The position numbers and the translations under genes are program-made. The notes below the pieces were generated by a model. That model did not search any database, had not been told where the DNA came from, and saw nothing but the letters and a program-made list of their open reading frames with translations. A stretch of DNA of 64,000 bases from Photobacterium piscicola (GTDB taxonomy: Bacteria; Pseudomonadota; Gammaproteobacteria; Enterobacterales; Vibrionaceae): NCBI RefSeq assembly GCF_900166965.1, contig NZ_FUZI01000009.1, positions 35,393 to 99,392 of the forward strand, read 5' to 3'. Of this stretch, positions 48,868-57,572 are shown piece by piece. The number at the start of each line of letters is the position of its first letter. Within the stretch, counting starts at the first letter, position 1.

Positions 48868-49609
48868 TATTTTTATTATTAATATTCCATCATCAGTTCA
48901 TCGAAAGGAAAACATCAGTCAACAATTAGATCAATTAGGCCTGAATTATACCTTTTTTGATGCGGTTAATGGTCATAAAGATAATCATCCGCTATTTGCT
49001 ATGTATGATGATCAATTAAGCCAAGCCTATCGAGGCAAGTCCCTAAGTAAAGGTCAACTTGGTTGTTATGCTAGTCATTATTTATTATGGCAAAAATGTG
49101 TTGAATTAAATCATCCAATTATTATTTTAGAAGATGATGCATTGATTTATCCAAAACCATTTATGGATATTGTTAATAACATTGAATTACTCACAAAAAA
49201 ATATGAGTGTATTCGGCTGTTTGATAATAAAAGGCCTAGCTTTTTCAAGCTCAAACAAATGATTCTATCTCACACTAGCATTTATAAATTCAGCAAAGGT
49301 CATATGAGTGCAACAGGGTATTTACTCACACCCTCTGGTGCACAAAAACTATTACAACATTCCAATAAATGGTATATGGCTGTCGATATTTACATGGATC
49401 GATTTTGGGTCAATCAACTAGAATGCTATGGCACAGTACCGGCCTGCTTAACCAATGACCCTATTTTTGATTCTGACATTGGCTATGGCAAAAAAGCACC
49501 TCGCAGCTTACGTTGTAAAATAAAACGCGAGATCTTTAATCTCAAAGAATTAATGCGCCGTGAATCAGCCAATATTAAATTCATCCTTCAAATGACATTT
49601 AAGAGATAA
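48860..49609 (+). CDS. Glycosyltransferase family 25 (LOS core)
   Basis: 249-residue cytoplasmic glycosyltransferase. The start (FIINIPSSVHRKENISQQL), SKGQLGCYASHYLLW and the acidic metal motif LEDDA (near 94) are those of the GT25 / LPS beta-galactosyltransferase family (LpsA, Lex2B). It likely adds a hexose to the core oligosaccharide; donor unknown. Overlaps the waaL-like gene and is 2 bp from the next glycosyltransferase, so one operon. Confidence 0.85.
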   Translation: MTNIFIINIPSSVHRKENISQQLDQLGLNYTFFDAVNGHKDNHPLFAMYDDQLSQAYRGKSLSKGQLGCYASHYLLWQKCVELNHPIIILEDDALIYPKPFMDIVNNIELLTKKYECIRLFDNKRPSFFKLKQMILSHTSIYKFSKGHMSATGYLLTPSGAQKLLQHSNKWYMAVDIYMDRFWVNQLECYGTVPACLTNDPIFDSDIGYGKKAPRSLRCKIKREIFNLKELMRRESANIKFILQMTFKR

Positions 49610-49611
49610 CA

Positions 49612-50694
49612 ATGAAAATTCTAGTTGCTAGCTCATATAACCATGCATGGAACAGCGTTCGCCCAGAGGCGGAAATGTTTATTCAAATGGTGAAGCAAGG
49701 ACATCAAGTAACAGTTGCCACTCAAGGTGATGCTGATTATGTCGCTCGCTTTCGAGATCATGGAATTAAAGTCATTGATTGTTATCCTACCAAGAAAATC
49801 TGTCCTAAAACCATACGTACATTGCACCATGAACTAAAAACGGGTAAGTACGACATTTGCTATGGCTTTAATTCAAAAACTATTCCAAATGCCGCTTTTG
49901 CCTGTATTGGTACTCAAGCAAAGATGATCACCTACCGTGGAACCACGGGTGGGCTATATCGTCATGACCCTACGGCTTATCTCACTCATCTTCATCCCAA
50001 AGTTCAAGGTGTTATTTGCGTTTCAAATGCAGTACGTGATGACGTTCGTCAACATGTACTGTGTAACCCCGATAATGTGGTGACTATTTATAAAGGCCAT
50101 CAATTAGCGTGGTATAACGTAGATCCAACCACTCGTGATAGCTTTAATCTTACTGATGACGATATTATAGCGGTATGTGCGGCACACGTTAGACCCAGCA
50201 AAGGCATATCGGTGCTGATTGAAGCGACTCACCACATAAAAAACCCTCATTTTCATCTATTGCTTATCGGTAGTGGTTTTGAACCTCATTTTGATGAAAT
50301 AAAACAAAGCCCAATGGCTGAACGTATTCACATCATCGGTCATCGTCAAGATGTCCCTTCGATTATGGCGATGGCGGATTTTCAAGTACAACCGTCAATC
50401 AGTGGTGAAGGCTTACCGCGTACTATTATAGAAGCGATGGCAAATGGCACCACGTCGGTTGTTACAACAACAGGCGGTTCACCAGAATTAGTTGATGATG
50501 GTAAAACGGGATATGTTGTTCCTGTTGGCGATGCGGCCGCATTTGCAGCAGCAATGAATAAACTGATTAATGATAAAAATAAAATCCACCAGTTTAGTGT
50601 TGCAGCAAAAGAAAAGTTAGACCTTGAATTTAATGCCACAGAAACGGTGCGTAACCATATCGCGTATTTTAACCGTATCCTTCAACAGAAATAA
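49612..50694 (+). CDS. Glycosyltransferase family 4
   Basis: GT-B enzyme of 360 residues with the EX7E motif (Glu266 to Glu274, in SGEGLPRTIIEAMANG) and a C-terminal Rossmann half (CAAHVRPSKGISVLIEA). It resembles WavL-type transferases of Vibrio core biosynthesis. Donor and acceptor cannot be read from sequence. Ribosome site AGAGATAAC. Part of the plus-strand LPS operon. Confidence 0.85.
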   Translation: MKILVASSYNHAWNSVRPEAEMFIQMVKQGHQVTVATQGDADYVARFRDHGIKVIDCYPTKKICPKTIRTLHHELKTGKYDICYGFNSKTIPNAAFACIGTQAKMITYRGTTGGLYRHDPTAYLTHLHPKVQGVICVSNAVRDDVRQHVLCNPDNVVTIYKGHQLAWYNVDPTTRDSFNLTDDDIIAVCAAHVRPSKGISVLIEATHHIKNPHFHLLLIGSGFEPHFDEIKQSPMAERIHIIGHRQDVPSIMAMADFQVQPSISGEGLPRTIIEAMANGTTSVVTTTGGSPELVDDGKTGYVVPVGDAAAFAAAMNKLINDKNKIHQFSVAAKEKLDLEFNATETVRNHIAYFNRILQQK

Positions 50695-50711
50695 TAAAGG
50701 CCACAATTATA

Positions 50712-51092
50712 ATGAAAAAACTGATTGTTGATCTCGATGGCACAATTACATTAGCCAATACCAATGATTACGAAAATGTTGCCCCTAATCTAGAAGTTAT
50801 TGCGCAATTACAACATTATCATCGTCAAGGTTTTACTATTACGATCAGTACCGCTCGTAATATGCGAACTTACAATGGCAATATCGGCCAAATTAATATT
50901 CACACTTTACCGATTATTACTGCTTGGTTGAATAAACATCAGGTTCCTTATGATGAAATTTTAGTTGGTAAACCTTGGTGCGGACATGAAGGATTTTACA
51001 TTGATGATAAAGCCATTCGCCCATCTGAATTTACTTCATTATCACTTGATGAAATTAATGCGCTGCTTGATAAGGAAAAAATATGTTCTTAA
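50712..51092 (+). CDS. Small HAD-family phosphatase (polysaccharide type)
   Basis: 126-residue HAD enzyme. Nucleophile motif DLDGT (Asp7, Asp9), second motif STARN (46-50), Lys87 and the third motif YIDDKA (Asp98, Asp99). No cap domain. It matches phosphatases found in capsule and LPS loci, annotated as capsule biosynthesis phosphatases. The substrate is not known. It ends inside the next gene (10-bp overlap), so it belongs with the nucleotidyltransferase-kinase set. Confidence 0.8.
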   Translation: MKKLIVDLDGTITLANTNDYENVAPNLEVIAQLQHYHRQGFTITISTARNMRTYNGNIGQINIHTLPIITAWLNKHQVPYDEILVGKPWCGHEGFYIDDKAIRPSEFTSLSLDEINALLDKEKICS

Positions 51093-52672
51093 TCATGTCA
51101 GCAGCTTACATTGGTCAAGAACTAGAATCTGAATTTGGTGCACTGCCGCCATCGTTTTTACCGCTTGGTAACCGACGTCTTTTTCAGCACCAAGTAAAAA
51201 GTGCCCCAACGAATAAGCATGTTTATTTAAGTGTGCCAGAAAGTTTTGCCCCAGAACCACATGATTTACAGTGGTTAGCCGACCATCATGTGACATTATT
51301 ATATATTCCTGATGGTTTATCCCTTGGTGCATCTTTAGTATCAGCTCTCACACTGGCTGATTACACGCCCGACCAATCACTAAGTATTTTATTTGGTGAT
51401 ACATTATTGCCAAATTTACCAACAGATAAAAATATCATTACTATTGCTCCAGTCGAAAATAGTTATGATTGGGCGGTAATTTCTAATGATAACTCTCAGT
51501 GGCTTAATACCGTCACCAACCGCGAACAACTCAATCAAACACTCGCGGTCTGCGGTTACTTTCACTTTAGCCATCCACATCAGCTGCTTAAATCATTGAC
51601 AATGGCACATTGGGATTTCATTGAAAGCTTAAATTTCTATCATCAAAAATATGGCCTAACGGCTATGCCCGTTACTGATTGGCTTGATTTTGGCCATTTA
51701 AATACCTATTACCGTTCAAAAGCTAAATTCACGACCCAACGTGCATTTAACCAATTAGAAATTAATGAAAAATGGATCACAAAATCTAGCTCTAAAAAAC
51801 AAAAAATACTGGCTGAAGCTCTGTGGTTTGATCATATTCCAGCACCATTGCGTATATTTTTACCTCAATTTTTAGGCTTTCAGCAGCAAGCAAATCACGT
51901 ATCTTATCAACTCGAATATTTACACTATACTGCACTCAATGAGTTATTTGTTTTTTCTAAATTACCGCAATTAGTATGGCAACAAATCCTCGATAGTTGT
52001 TTTGATTTTATTAATAGTTGCCAGCAACACTCTGCACCAGAGAATACGACTCAAGGTTCAAGTTTGACCGCACTATTTGAAGAGAAAACCACGCAACGCT
52101 TAACGGAATATTGTTTAAGCCATAACCTTAATTTTCAACAACAGTGGCACTATAACGATCAATTTTCAGCATCATTTGAGCAATTACTCACATTGAGTCA
52201 ACAATATTTACCAACAAAAAATACCCCTGCAACGGTATTACATGGCGATTTTTGTTTTAGTAATATTTTATATGACTTCAGAATGGGAAGAATTAAGACC
52301 ATTGATCCTCGAGGTATAGATCTAAATAATGAACTCACTATCTACGGTGATACTCGCTATGATTTAGCGAAACTAAGCCATTCAATTCTAGGCTTATATG
52401 ATTGGATTATTGCTGGTTACTATGACGTAAAGATAACACAACAACACATTTCATTTACCATAGATACACCACCGCATATTTTGCCGATTCAACAATTATT
52501 TATTGCGTCGATAAAACAGCATTATCAATTAGATGAAAATGCGTTATACGCCATGCAAATTCAATTATTTCTTTCAATGTTACCGTTACATGCTGATGAT
52601 CCTATGCGTCAACAAGCATTAATGGCGAATGCATTTCGCTTATATCAATTAATTCTGGATTCAAAATCATGA
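51083..52672 (+). CDS. Nucleotidyltransferase-like / APH-type kinase fusion
   Basis: 529 residues in two parts. About 1-230 look like a sugar-phosphate nucleotidyltransferase with a weak glycine/lysine loop (PLGNRRLFQHQ at 27-37) and an FGD core (104-106); the loop is degenerate, so activity is uncertain. About 240-529 are an aminoglycoside/choline phosphotransferase-type kinase with HGDFCFSN (387-394) and metal Asp408 (IDPRG). Start: AAGGA seven bases before ATG. Overlaps both neighbours. It probably phosphorylates a small alcohol or sugar for LPS decoration; substrate unknown. Confidence 0.75.
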   Translation: MFLIMSAAYIGQELESEFGALPPSFLPLGNRRLFQHQVKSAPTNKHVYLSVPESFAPEPHDLQWLADHHVTLLYIPDGLSLGASLVSALTLADYTPDQSLSILFGDTLLPNLPTDKNIITIAPVENSYDWAVISNDNSQWLNTVTNREQLNQTLAVCGYFHFSHPHQLLKSLTMAHWDFIESLNFYHQKYGLTAMPVTDWLDFGHLNTYYRSKAKFTTQRAFNQLEINEKWITKSSSKKQKILAEALWFDHIPAPLRIFLPQFLGFQQQANHVSYQLEYLHYTALNELFVFSKLPQLVWQQILDSCFDFINSCQQHSAPENTTQGSSLTALFEEKTTQRLTEYCLSHNLNFQQQWHYNDQFSASFEQLLTLSQQYLPTKNTPATVLHGDFCFSNILYDFRMGRIKTIDPRGIDLNNELTIYGDTRYDLAKLSHSILGLYDWIIAGYYDVKITQQHISFTIDTPPHILPIQQLFIASIKQHYQLDENALYAMQIQLFLSMLPLHADDPMRQQALMANAFRLYQLILDSKS

Positions 52673-53400
52673 TTGTTATTCCAATGGCAGGACTGAGTTC
52701 ACGCTTTTTTAATGCGGGATTTACACAACCCAAATACATGTTAAATGCACATGGCGAAACACTTTTTGCACATGCTATCAATAGCTTTTCGCATTATTTT
52801 GCGACGGAATCATTTTTATTTATTGTGCGAGATGTCCATAACACTGTTGCATTTGTCGAACAAGAAATTGCACGCTTAAACATTAAAGACGCACATATTT
52901 TTGTACTTGATAAGCCGACTCGTGGCCAAGCTGAAACTGTGTACCTTGGTTTACAATCATTACCTAATTACCAAGGCTCTGTGACTATCTTCAATATCGA
53001 TACTTTTAGGCTAGGATTTCGCTATCCTGCTGAGATTGAAAAATGGGATGGTTATTTAGAGGTTTTTAAAGGTCACGGGGATAATTGGTCTTTTGCTCTA
53101 GCTGAAAATGACAGCTCATCGCGCGTAATAAAAACAACCGAAAAAGAACCAATCTCTGATTTATGTAGTACCGGTCTGTATTATTTTGCTGATTGCCAAT
53201 TATTTAACCAAGCCTATCAACAATACTTAGCCAAACCACAAACAGAATGGGCAAAAGGCGAGCTGTATATCGCGCCACTTTATAATGATCTTATTGCAGC
53301 CAACCATGCAATTCACTATCATTTAATTGATAACAACGACGTCATATTTTGTGGTGTTCCAGAAGAGTACAAAGCATTCTTGGGAGCTCCCCATGAATAA
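52669..53400 (+). CDS. MobA-like nucleotidyltransferase (capsule/LPS type)
   Basis: 243-residue nucleotidyltransferase with the loop PMAGLSSRF (5-13) and Pro-Lys (21-22), and FNIDTF as the central metal aspartate. Similar proteins occur in capsule loci and activate phosphorylated small molecules with CTP or UTP. It starts inside the last codons of the kinase fusion (ATGA overlap) and overlaps the WavE gene by 8 bp, which implies a common pathway. Confidence 0.8.
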   Translation: MIVIPMAGLSSRFFNAGFTQPKYMLNAHGETLFAHAINSFSHYFATESFLFIVRDVHNTVAFVEQEIARLNIKDAHIFVLDKPTRGQAETVYLGLQSLPNYQGSVTIFNIDTFRLGFRYPAEIEKWDGYLEVFKGHGDNWSFALAENDSSSRVIKTTEKEPISDLCSTGLYYFADCQLFNQAYQQYLAKPQTEWAKGELYIAPLYNDLIAANHAIHYHLIDNNDVIFCGVPEEYKAFLGAPHE

Positions 53401-54358
53401 TACTTTTCAACAAATTACGGTTGTGGTTCAAGGTCCAGTACAAAATTATCAAGGCCGAACTCACCATGAAGAAGGAATAACTCAGCGCAGCCTCAACAGT
53501 ATTCGAACTCACTTGCCTGGCGCTAGAATTATTTTATCAACATGGCCAGATCAAGATTTGAGTGGCCTTGATTACGATCAGTTAATTATCAGTCAAGATC
53601 CGGGTCAAAACCACGATGGATTTTGCCCACTCAACTACCAACGTCAAATAGTATCAACTCAAGCGGGTTTAGCCGCGGTCACTACTCCTTATGCTGTTAA
53701 ATTACGCAGCGATAACTTTTTAGACGGAAGTCAATTTGTTGCAATCCAACAACAGTTTGCTAAAACAGAATTAGGCCAACAAATTTTCAGCGAAAAAGTT
53801 GTCATCAATTCAAATCTTTTCCGGCGCAGCTCCCATGGTCATCGCGTTATTATGAGTCCAAGTGATTTCTTTTATTATGGACGTACAGCTGATCTGAAAT
53901 TAATATGGCAACAACCCGAATTTAATCAGCATGATTTTTCACAGCAGCTCATTGAGCAAGCCCAAAAAGTAACGGGAACACCATTTGTACTTGAAGCTGA
54001 GCAAACTTACTGTCAGATATGGTTAAAAAATATAGCACCCAATACGACCCCACTGCTTAAACATCGATTTGATGTTAATCAGTATGATATTATTGTTTGG
54101 GAGCGTTTTTTAGCTAATAACGTTATTATTGCCGATCCGCAAACAATGGGATTAGGATTAAGAAAGATTTCACAGAGGAAGCTAAAACGCGCCAACGAAT
54201 ACAGTCATATTGATTGGCTTAAGCTATATAAAAAATATTGTGATAGTACAGTTACGATTAGCATCGATAAAGATCAACGCCAGCTCGAATTAAGACGTCT
54301 CTTCAAATTACCCTTGAGTAAATTAGTCTTTAAACTGAAAAATTATACGTTAGGTTAA
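53393..54358 (+). CDS. WavE-family LPS synthesis protein
   Basis: 321-residue protein of the WavE family, first named in the V. cholerae LPS core locus. ITVVVQGPVQNY and the acidic LRSDNFLDG suggest a GT-A-like transferase. I start at the ATG giving MNNTFQQITVVV because GGGAG lies 7 bp ahead and it overlaps the previous stop (ATGAATAA). Its biochemical activity has not been assigned, to my knowledge. Linkage to the HAD/nucleotidyltransferase/kinase genes suggests it uses their product. Confidence 0.85.
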   Translation: MNNTFQQITVVVQGPVQNYQGRTHHEEGITQRSLNSIRTHLPGARIILSTWPDQDLSGLDYDQLIISQDPGQNHDGFCPLNYQRQIVSTQAGLAAVTTPYAVKLRSDNFLDGSQFVAIQQQFAKTELGQQIFSEKVVINSNLFRRSSHGHRVIMSPSDFFYYGRTADLKLIWQQPEFNQHDFSQQLIEQAQKVTGTPFVLEAEQTYCQIWLKNIAPNTTPLLKHRFDVNQYDIIVWERFLANNVIIADPQTMGLGLRKISQRKLKRANEYSHIDWLKLYKKYCDSTVTISIDKDQRQLELRRLFKLPLSKLVFKLKNYTLG

Positions 54359-54365
54359 AACCAAT

Positions 54366-55493
54366 ATGGTACGGATTCTTTTTGTTACACATAATTTCAA
54401 AGGTGGTGGTATTCAAAAAATCACCCTTGATACTGCTCGCTACCACGCTCAACAAGGTAATGATGTTACATTATTAGCACTTGAAGAAGGGTTAGATTTT
54501 CAATTGGATTTTCCGTGTACATATCACGTACTACCAATAAAAGAATTTCTTTTTAAGCATCCGTTTATTGGATTATATTTTTTATTTTATAAAATATTTT
54601 TACGTAAGATATTCCCTCAAAGTGAGCACTTATGGGCAGGAGCTGTATATAAAAAAATATTTATGGCGTATCAAAAAACACAACAACCTTTTGATGCTAT
54701 ATTTGTAAACGGTGCTCGATCAATGAATCGGCTTCATAGTCTAAATTTGTCTCAAGTTGTCTATAGCTTACATTTACCACATGTATTAGCTAAAAAAAAC
54801 AATCTCTATTATAACTTTTTATTTAAAAAATTATTTTTAAATAAAAAGATTTTTACTGTCTCTGATTTTATTAAAGATCCTATATTGAATAAATCAGTAC
54901 AGTTATCTATTCCATTAAAATGTTTAGAAACAATATACAATCCATGCGATAAAAAAGCCTTATTAGAAAAATCAAAAGATGAAATAAACTTTGATGGTAA
55001 ATTTATTCTTGCTGTTGGTCGTTTGAGCCATCAAAAACGATTTGATGTATTAATCGATGCCTATCACCTTGCAGACATTGATCTTCCTTTAATTATTTTA
55101 GGGGAAGGTAATCAACGTAAAATGCTTGAGAAAAAAATAGAACAGTTAAATTTAAATCAAAAAGTACTATTAAAAGGTTTTGATAACAACCCGTTTAAAT
55201 GGATGAACCGTTGTGAGTTTTTTGTTTTAAGCTCTGATTTAGAAGGCTTTGTTTTAGTAATAAATGAAGCTCTTGCTTGCGGAGTTCCTGTTATTGCAAC
55301 TGACTGTGGGCCAATCACCGAGATATTAACCGGGGAGTTACAACAAGGTATTGTTCCCAAACAAGACCCTATTGCCTTAGCCAATAAAATAAAGCAATTT
55401 GTTCATACTCCAATATATCCATCTGAGAATATTATCGATAAACTCTCTTTTAGTCATATAACTAATTTACAATTAAAATTAGCTCTACAATAA
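54366..55493 (+). CDS. Glycosyltransferase family 4 (LPS locus)
   Basis: 375 residues, GT-B fold, with N-terminal GGGIQK acceptor-side loop and C-terminal EX7E (Glu293 to Glu301, in SSDLEGFVLVINEALACG). Rich in Lys, Phe and Ile, and its DNA is visibly more AT-rich than its neighbours, a common sign of recent acquisition in LPS loci. Last gene of the plus-strand run; a hairpin follows. Confidence 0.83.
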   Translation: MVRILFVTHNFKGGGIQKITLDTARYHAQQGNDVTLLALEEGLDFQLDFPCTYHVLPIKEFLFKHPFIGLYFLFYKIFLRKIFPQSEHLWAGAVYKKIFMAYQKTQQPFDAIFVNGARSMNRLHSLNLSQVVYSLHLPHVLAKKNNLYYNFLFKKLFLNKKIFTVSDFIKDPILNKSVQLSIPLKCLETIYNPCDKKALLEKSKDEINFDGKFILAVGRLSHQKRFDVLIDAYHLADIDLPLIILGEGNQRKMLEKKIEQLNLNQKVLLKGFDNNPFKWMNRCEFFVLSSDLEGFVLVINEALACGVPVIATDCGPITEILTGELQQGIVPKQDPIALANKIKQFVHTPIYPSENIIDKLSFSHITNLQLKLALQ

Positions 55494-55502
55494 CTTTATA
55501 GA

Positions 55503-55520
55503 GGAGAGTATCTACTCTCC
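55503..55520. terminator. Probable terminator hairpin between convergent LPS genes
   Basis: GGAGAGTA-TC-TACTCTCC, a perfect inverted repeat between the end of a plus-strand glycosyltransferase and a minus-strand one. The T run is short (TTCATTAA), so efficiency is uncertain. Confidence 0.5.
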
Positions 55521-55546
55521 TTCATTAATAACTAAGCCACCGTTTA

Positions 55547-56317
55547 TTAGCTACGATCATGCTCAAGTAACCATAAACCGACATATTTATTAAAACTCAC
55601 CTGTGCATAGGTCATTGCAACAATAAAACCAACGCTACCATCAAGAAAGCCACGACGAATAATATAAATCAAAACAAAGGTCCATATTGCACGTAATAAC
55701 GCTAAACCTAAGCCGTGCGATTTTTTGCCTTTACGATGGTATTTCTTTGAACCTAACCATGCATACTGTGCTGCTTTATCTAAACCATGCCCATAATCGC
55801 GGTGAGTATAGTGTAATAACAACCCACTAAGCACTTCCGTAGAACCTGCACTTGGTATTACCGTTTCATGTACTTCATCTAATGTATAATGAGCACCATC
55901 TCGCTTAAATAAGCGTAAGACTGAACGAGCACTACGTCCATATTTCAAGGTCTTACCATACAGCGTCACTCCCCAAGGTAAGCGATATGCTGTGGCCATG
56001 ATCGAATCTTGAGCTAGCAATGAAACTAAAGCGTGTTGCATTTGTTCATCCAAAGCTTCATCTGCATCAATTGACAACACCCAATCACCGCTGGCTTTAT
56101 CTAATGCTCGTTGTTTTTGTTTACCAAACCCAGGCCAATCAGTCACAGTAATGTTATCGGTATAGCGCTGACAAATTGCCACAGTTTCATCTGTTGAACC
56201 ACTGTCTAAGACAATAATTTCATCGGCTATATCAACGATAGATTGCAAACATAGTTCAACCCGATCCGCTTCATTCTTTGTAATTAATATAACGGATAAA
56301 GAATGCTTATTTGCCAT
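55547..56317 (-). CDS. waaE: Glycosyltransferase family 2, WaaE/KdtX type
   Basis: GT-A enzyme of 256 residues: VILITKNEADRVELCLQSI, LDSGSTDET and the DXD-like SIDADE. WaaE adds a beta-1,4-glucose to heptose I of the inner core in Klebsiella and relatives. The C-terminal hydrophobic segment and the LDEVHE block are typical. I start at the ATG with GGAGT six bases ahead. It lies close to waaA, as usual for this family. Confidence 0.85.
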   Translation of the reverse strand: MANKHSLSVILITKNEADRVELCLQSIVDIADEIIVLDSGSTDETVAICQRYTDNITVTDWPGFGKQKQRALDKASGDWVLSIDADEALDEQMQHALVSLLAQDSIMATAYRLPWGVTLYGKTLKYGRSARSVLRLFKRDGAHYTLDEVHETVIPSAGSTEVLSGLLLHYTHRDYGHGLDKAAQYAWLGSKKYHRKGKKSHGLGLALLRAIWTFVLIYIIRRGFLDGSVGFIVAMTYAQVSFNKYVGLWLLEHDRS

Positions 56318-56385
56318 CAACTAACTCCTTATTTTCTGTGTTCAAATTCAACATATATTGATAATGCTGTTGGTATAATGCCATT

Positions 56386-57450
56386 TTACAGCCCCCAATA
56401 ACCAAGCTTCTTACGCATTTTAAACTCACGTACGATATTAAGTGGTTTTGATTTAAGTTCGAGTAAGCCATTATCAAGCAGTGCATTCGTTGCAGCTAAA
56501 ACCCGCTCACTTGAACACCCATCTTGATAAGGATGAATTTGCTGACAATAATGTTTGATATTCGCCATTAAATCCACCGGATAGGTCAATGCCTCACTCA
56601 ATGCAGGTTCTACTTCGTTAGTAGTAGTAACATTCAATAAATGGGGTAGCGGATGTTGATTATTAAAGGTAACAACAGGCTTACCTTGTAATAAAAACAT
56701 TAACAAAATCGATGAAGTATCACATAACATTACATCCGCTGCTTGCAATACAGGAATCACATTATCTGTTTCCACAAACGTCAAATTAGGCCCTTGTAAG
56801 GCTTTATATTGTGCAACCGTTTCAGCCGCCATTTTAGGATGAAACTGCACTAACCAACGCCACTTCCCCGTGGCAACCAATGCCTTAACTGTCTCATATA
56901 AATGGGGTGCGCAGGTTAAATTACGGGAAAATGTTGAGCACATTAAGATGGTTGGACGTGGATCATCTACCGCACAATATGGGTTGAATGCGGGCTCAGT
57001 AAATAACGGGTCAAGCATCGGCCAACCGGTTTGTTTTACTTTAAAAAAACCATATTGCTGGGCTAATTGTGTAAACCGTGCAGTTGTATCTGGCCCTTGA
57101 GTACAATATAAGTCAAAACAACCACGAATTTCAAAATGGTCTTCTCGGCCTCGACGGTTTAATTTTCCAGCATTAAAGCCGTGAAACACACCAACTTTTA
57201 CTCCAGGAATACAACGTGATACAACATTACCTGGCACAAAAACAGCATCAGGTTGCCAAGCTTTAACGTCCGCAACAGAGGTTAATCGTTGCTCATCAGT
57301 ATGTAAGAAATCACCTTCAACATCATTCCCCTCAAAAAACCAACACACCTGCCCACCTTGCTTCAAGATCGCTTGTTGTAACGGTCGTAAAATAGCAAAT
57401 GAATAATTTTGAGCGATATACATTAAGTACCGCCGAGGTGAATGAGTCAT
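56386..57450 (-). CDS. CDP-glycerol glycerophosphotransferase-like (TagB/TarB family) protein
   Basis: About 354 residues, counted from the ATG giving MTHSPRRYLMYIA; an earlier in-frame ATG adds 21 residues. The C-terminal half has LVQFHPKM, the base and substrate histidine region, and CDTSSILLMFLLQGKPVV, the CDP-glycerol-binding type motif of teichoic acid enzymes. In Gram-negative bacteria such proteins occur in LPS and capsule loci and may add glycerol phosphate or another polyol phosphate. Donor unknown. It is 65 bp upstream of waaE on the same strand. Confidence 0.78.
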   Translation of the reverse strand: MTHSPRRYLMYIAQNYSFAILRPLQQAILKQGGQVCWFFEGNDVEGDFLHTDEQRLTSVADVKAWQPDAVFVPGNVVSRCIPGVKVGVFHGFNAGKLNRRGREDHFEIRGCFDLYCTQGPDTTARFTQLAQQYGFFKVKQTGWPMLDPLFTEPAFNPYCAVDDPRPTILMCSTFSRNLTCAPHLYETVKALVATGKWRWLVQFHPKMAAETVAQYKALQGPNLTFVETDNVIPVLQAADVMLCDTSSILLMFLLQGKPVVTFNNQHPLPHLLNVTTTNEVEPALSEALTYPVDLMANIKHYCQQIHPYQDGCSSERVLAATNALLDNGLLELKSKPLNIVREFKMRKKLGYWGL

Positions 57451-57572
57451 AGTCGTACTCTTTGTCCATAAAAGATAAAAACATTCTACCTTAATTAGCC
57501 ACTGAATCATCAAGCTGTAAGATTTTTGATTGCTGGTTATAATAGGATTTTATTGTTACAGGTAGAGTCACC

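Noticed and set aside
53327..53392. Longer start for the WavE-type gene
   Set aside because: It would extend 66 bp into the preceding nucleotidyltransferase without a ribosome site; the ATG at 53393 has GGGAG ahead and overlaps the stop in the usual way.
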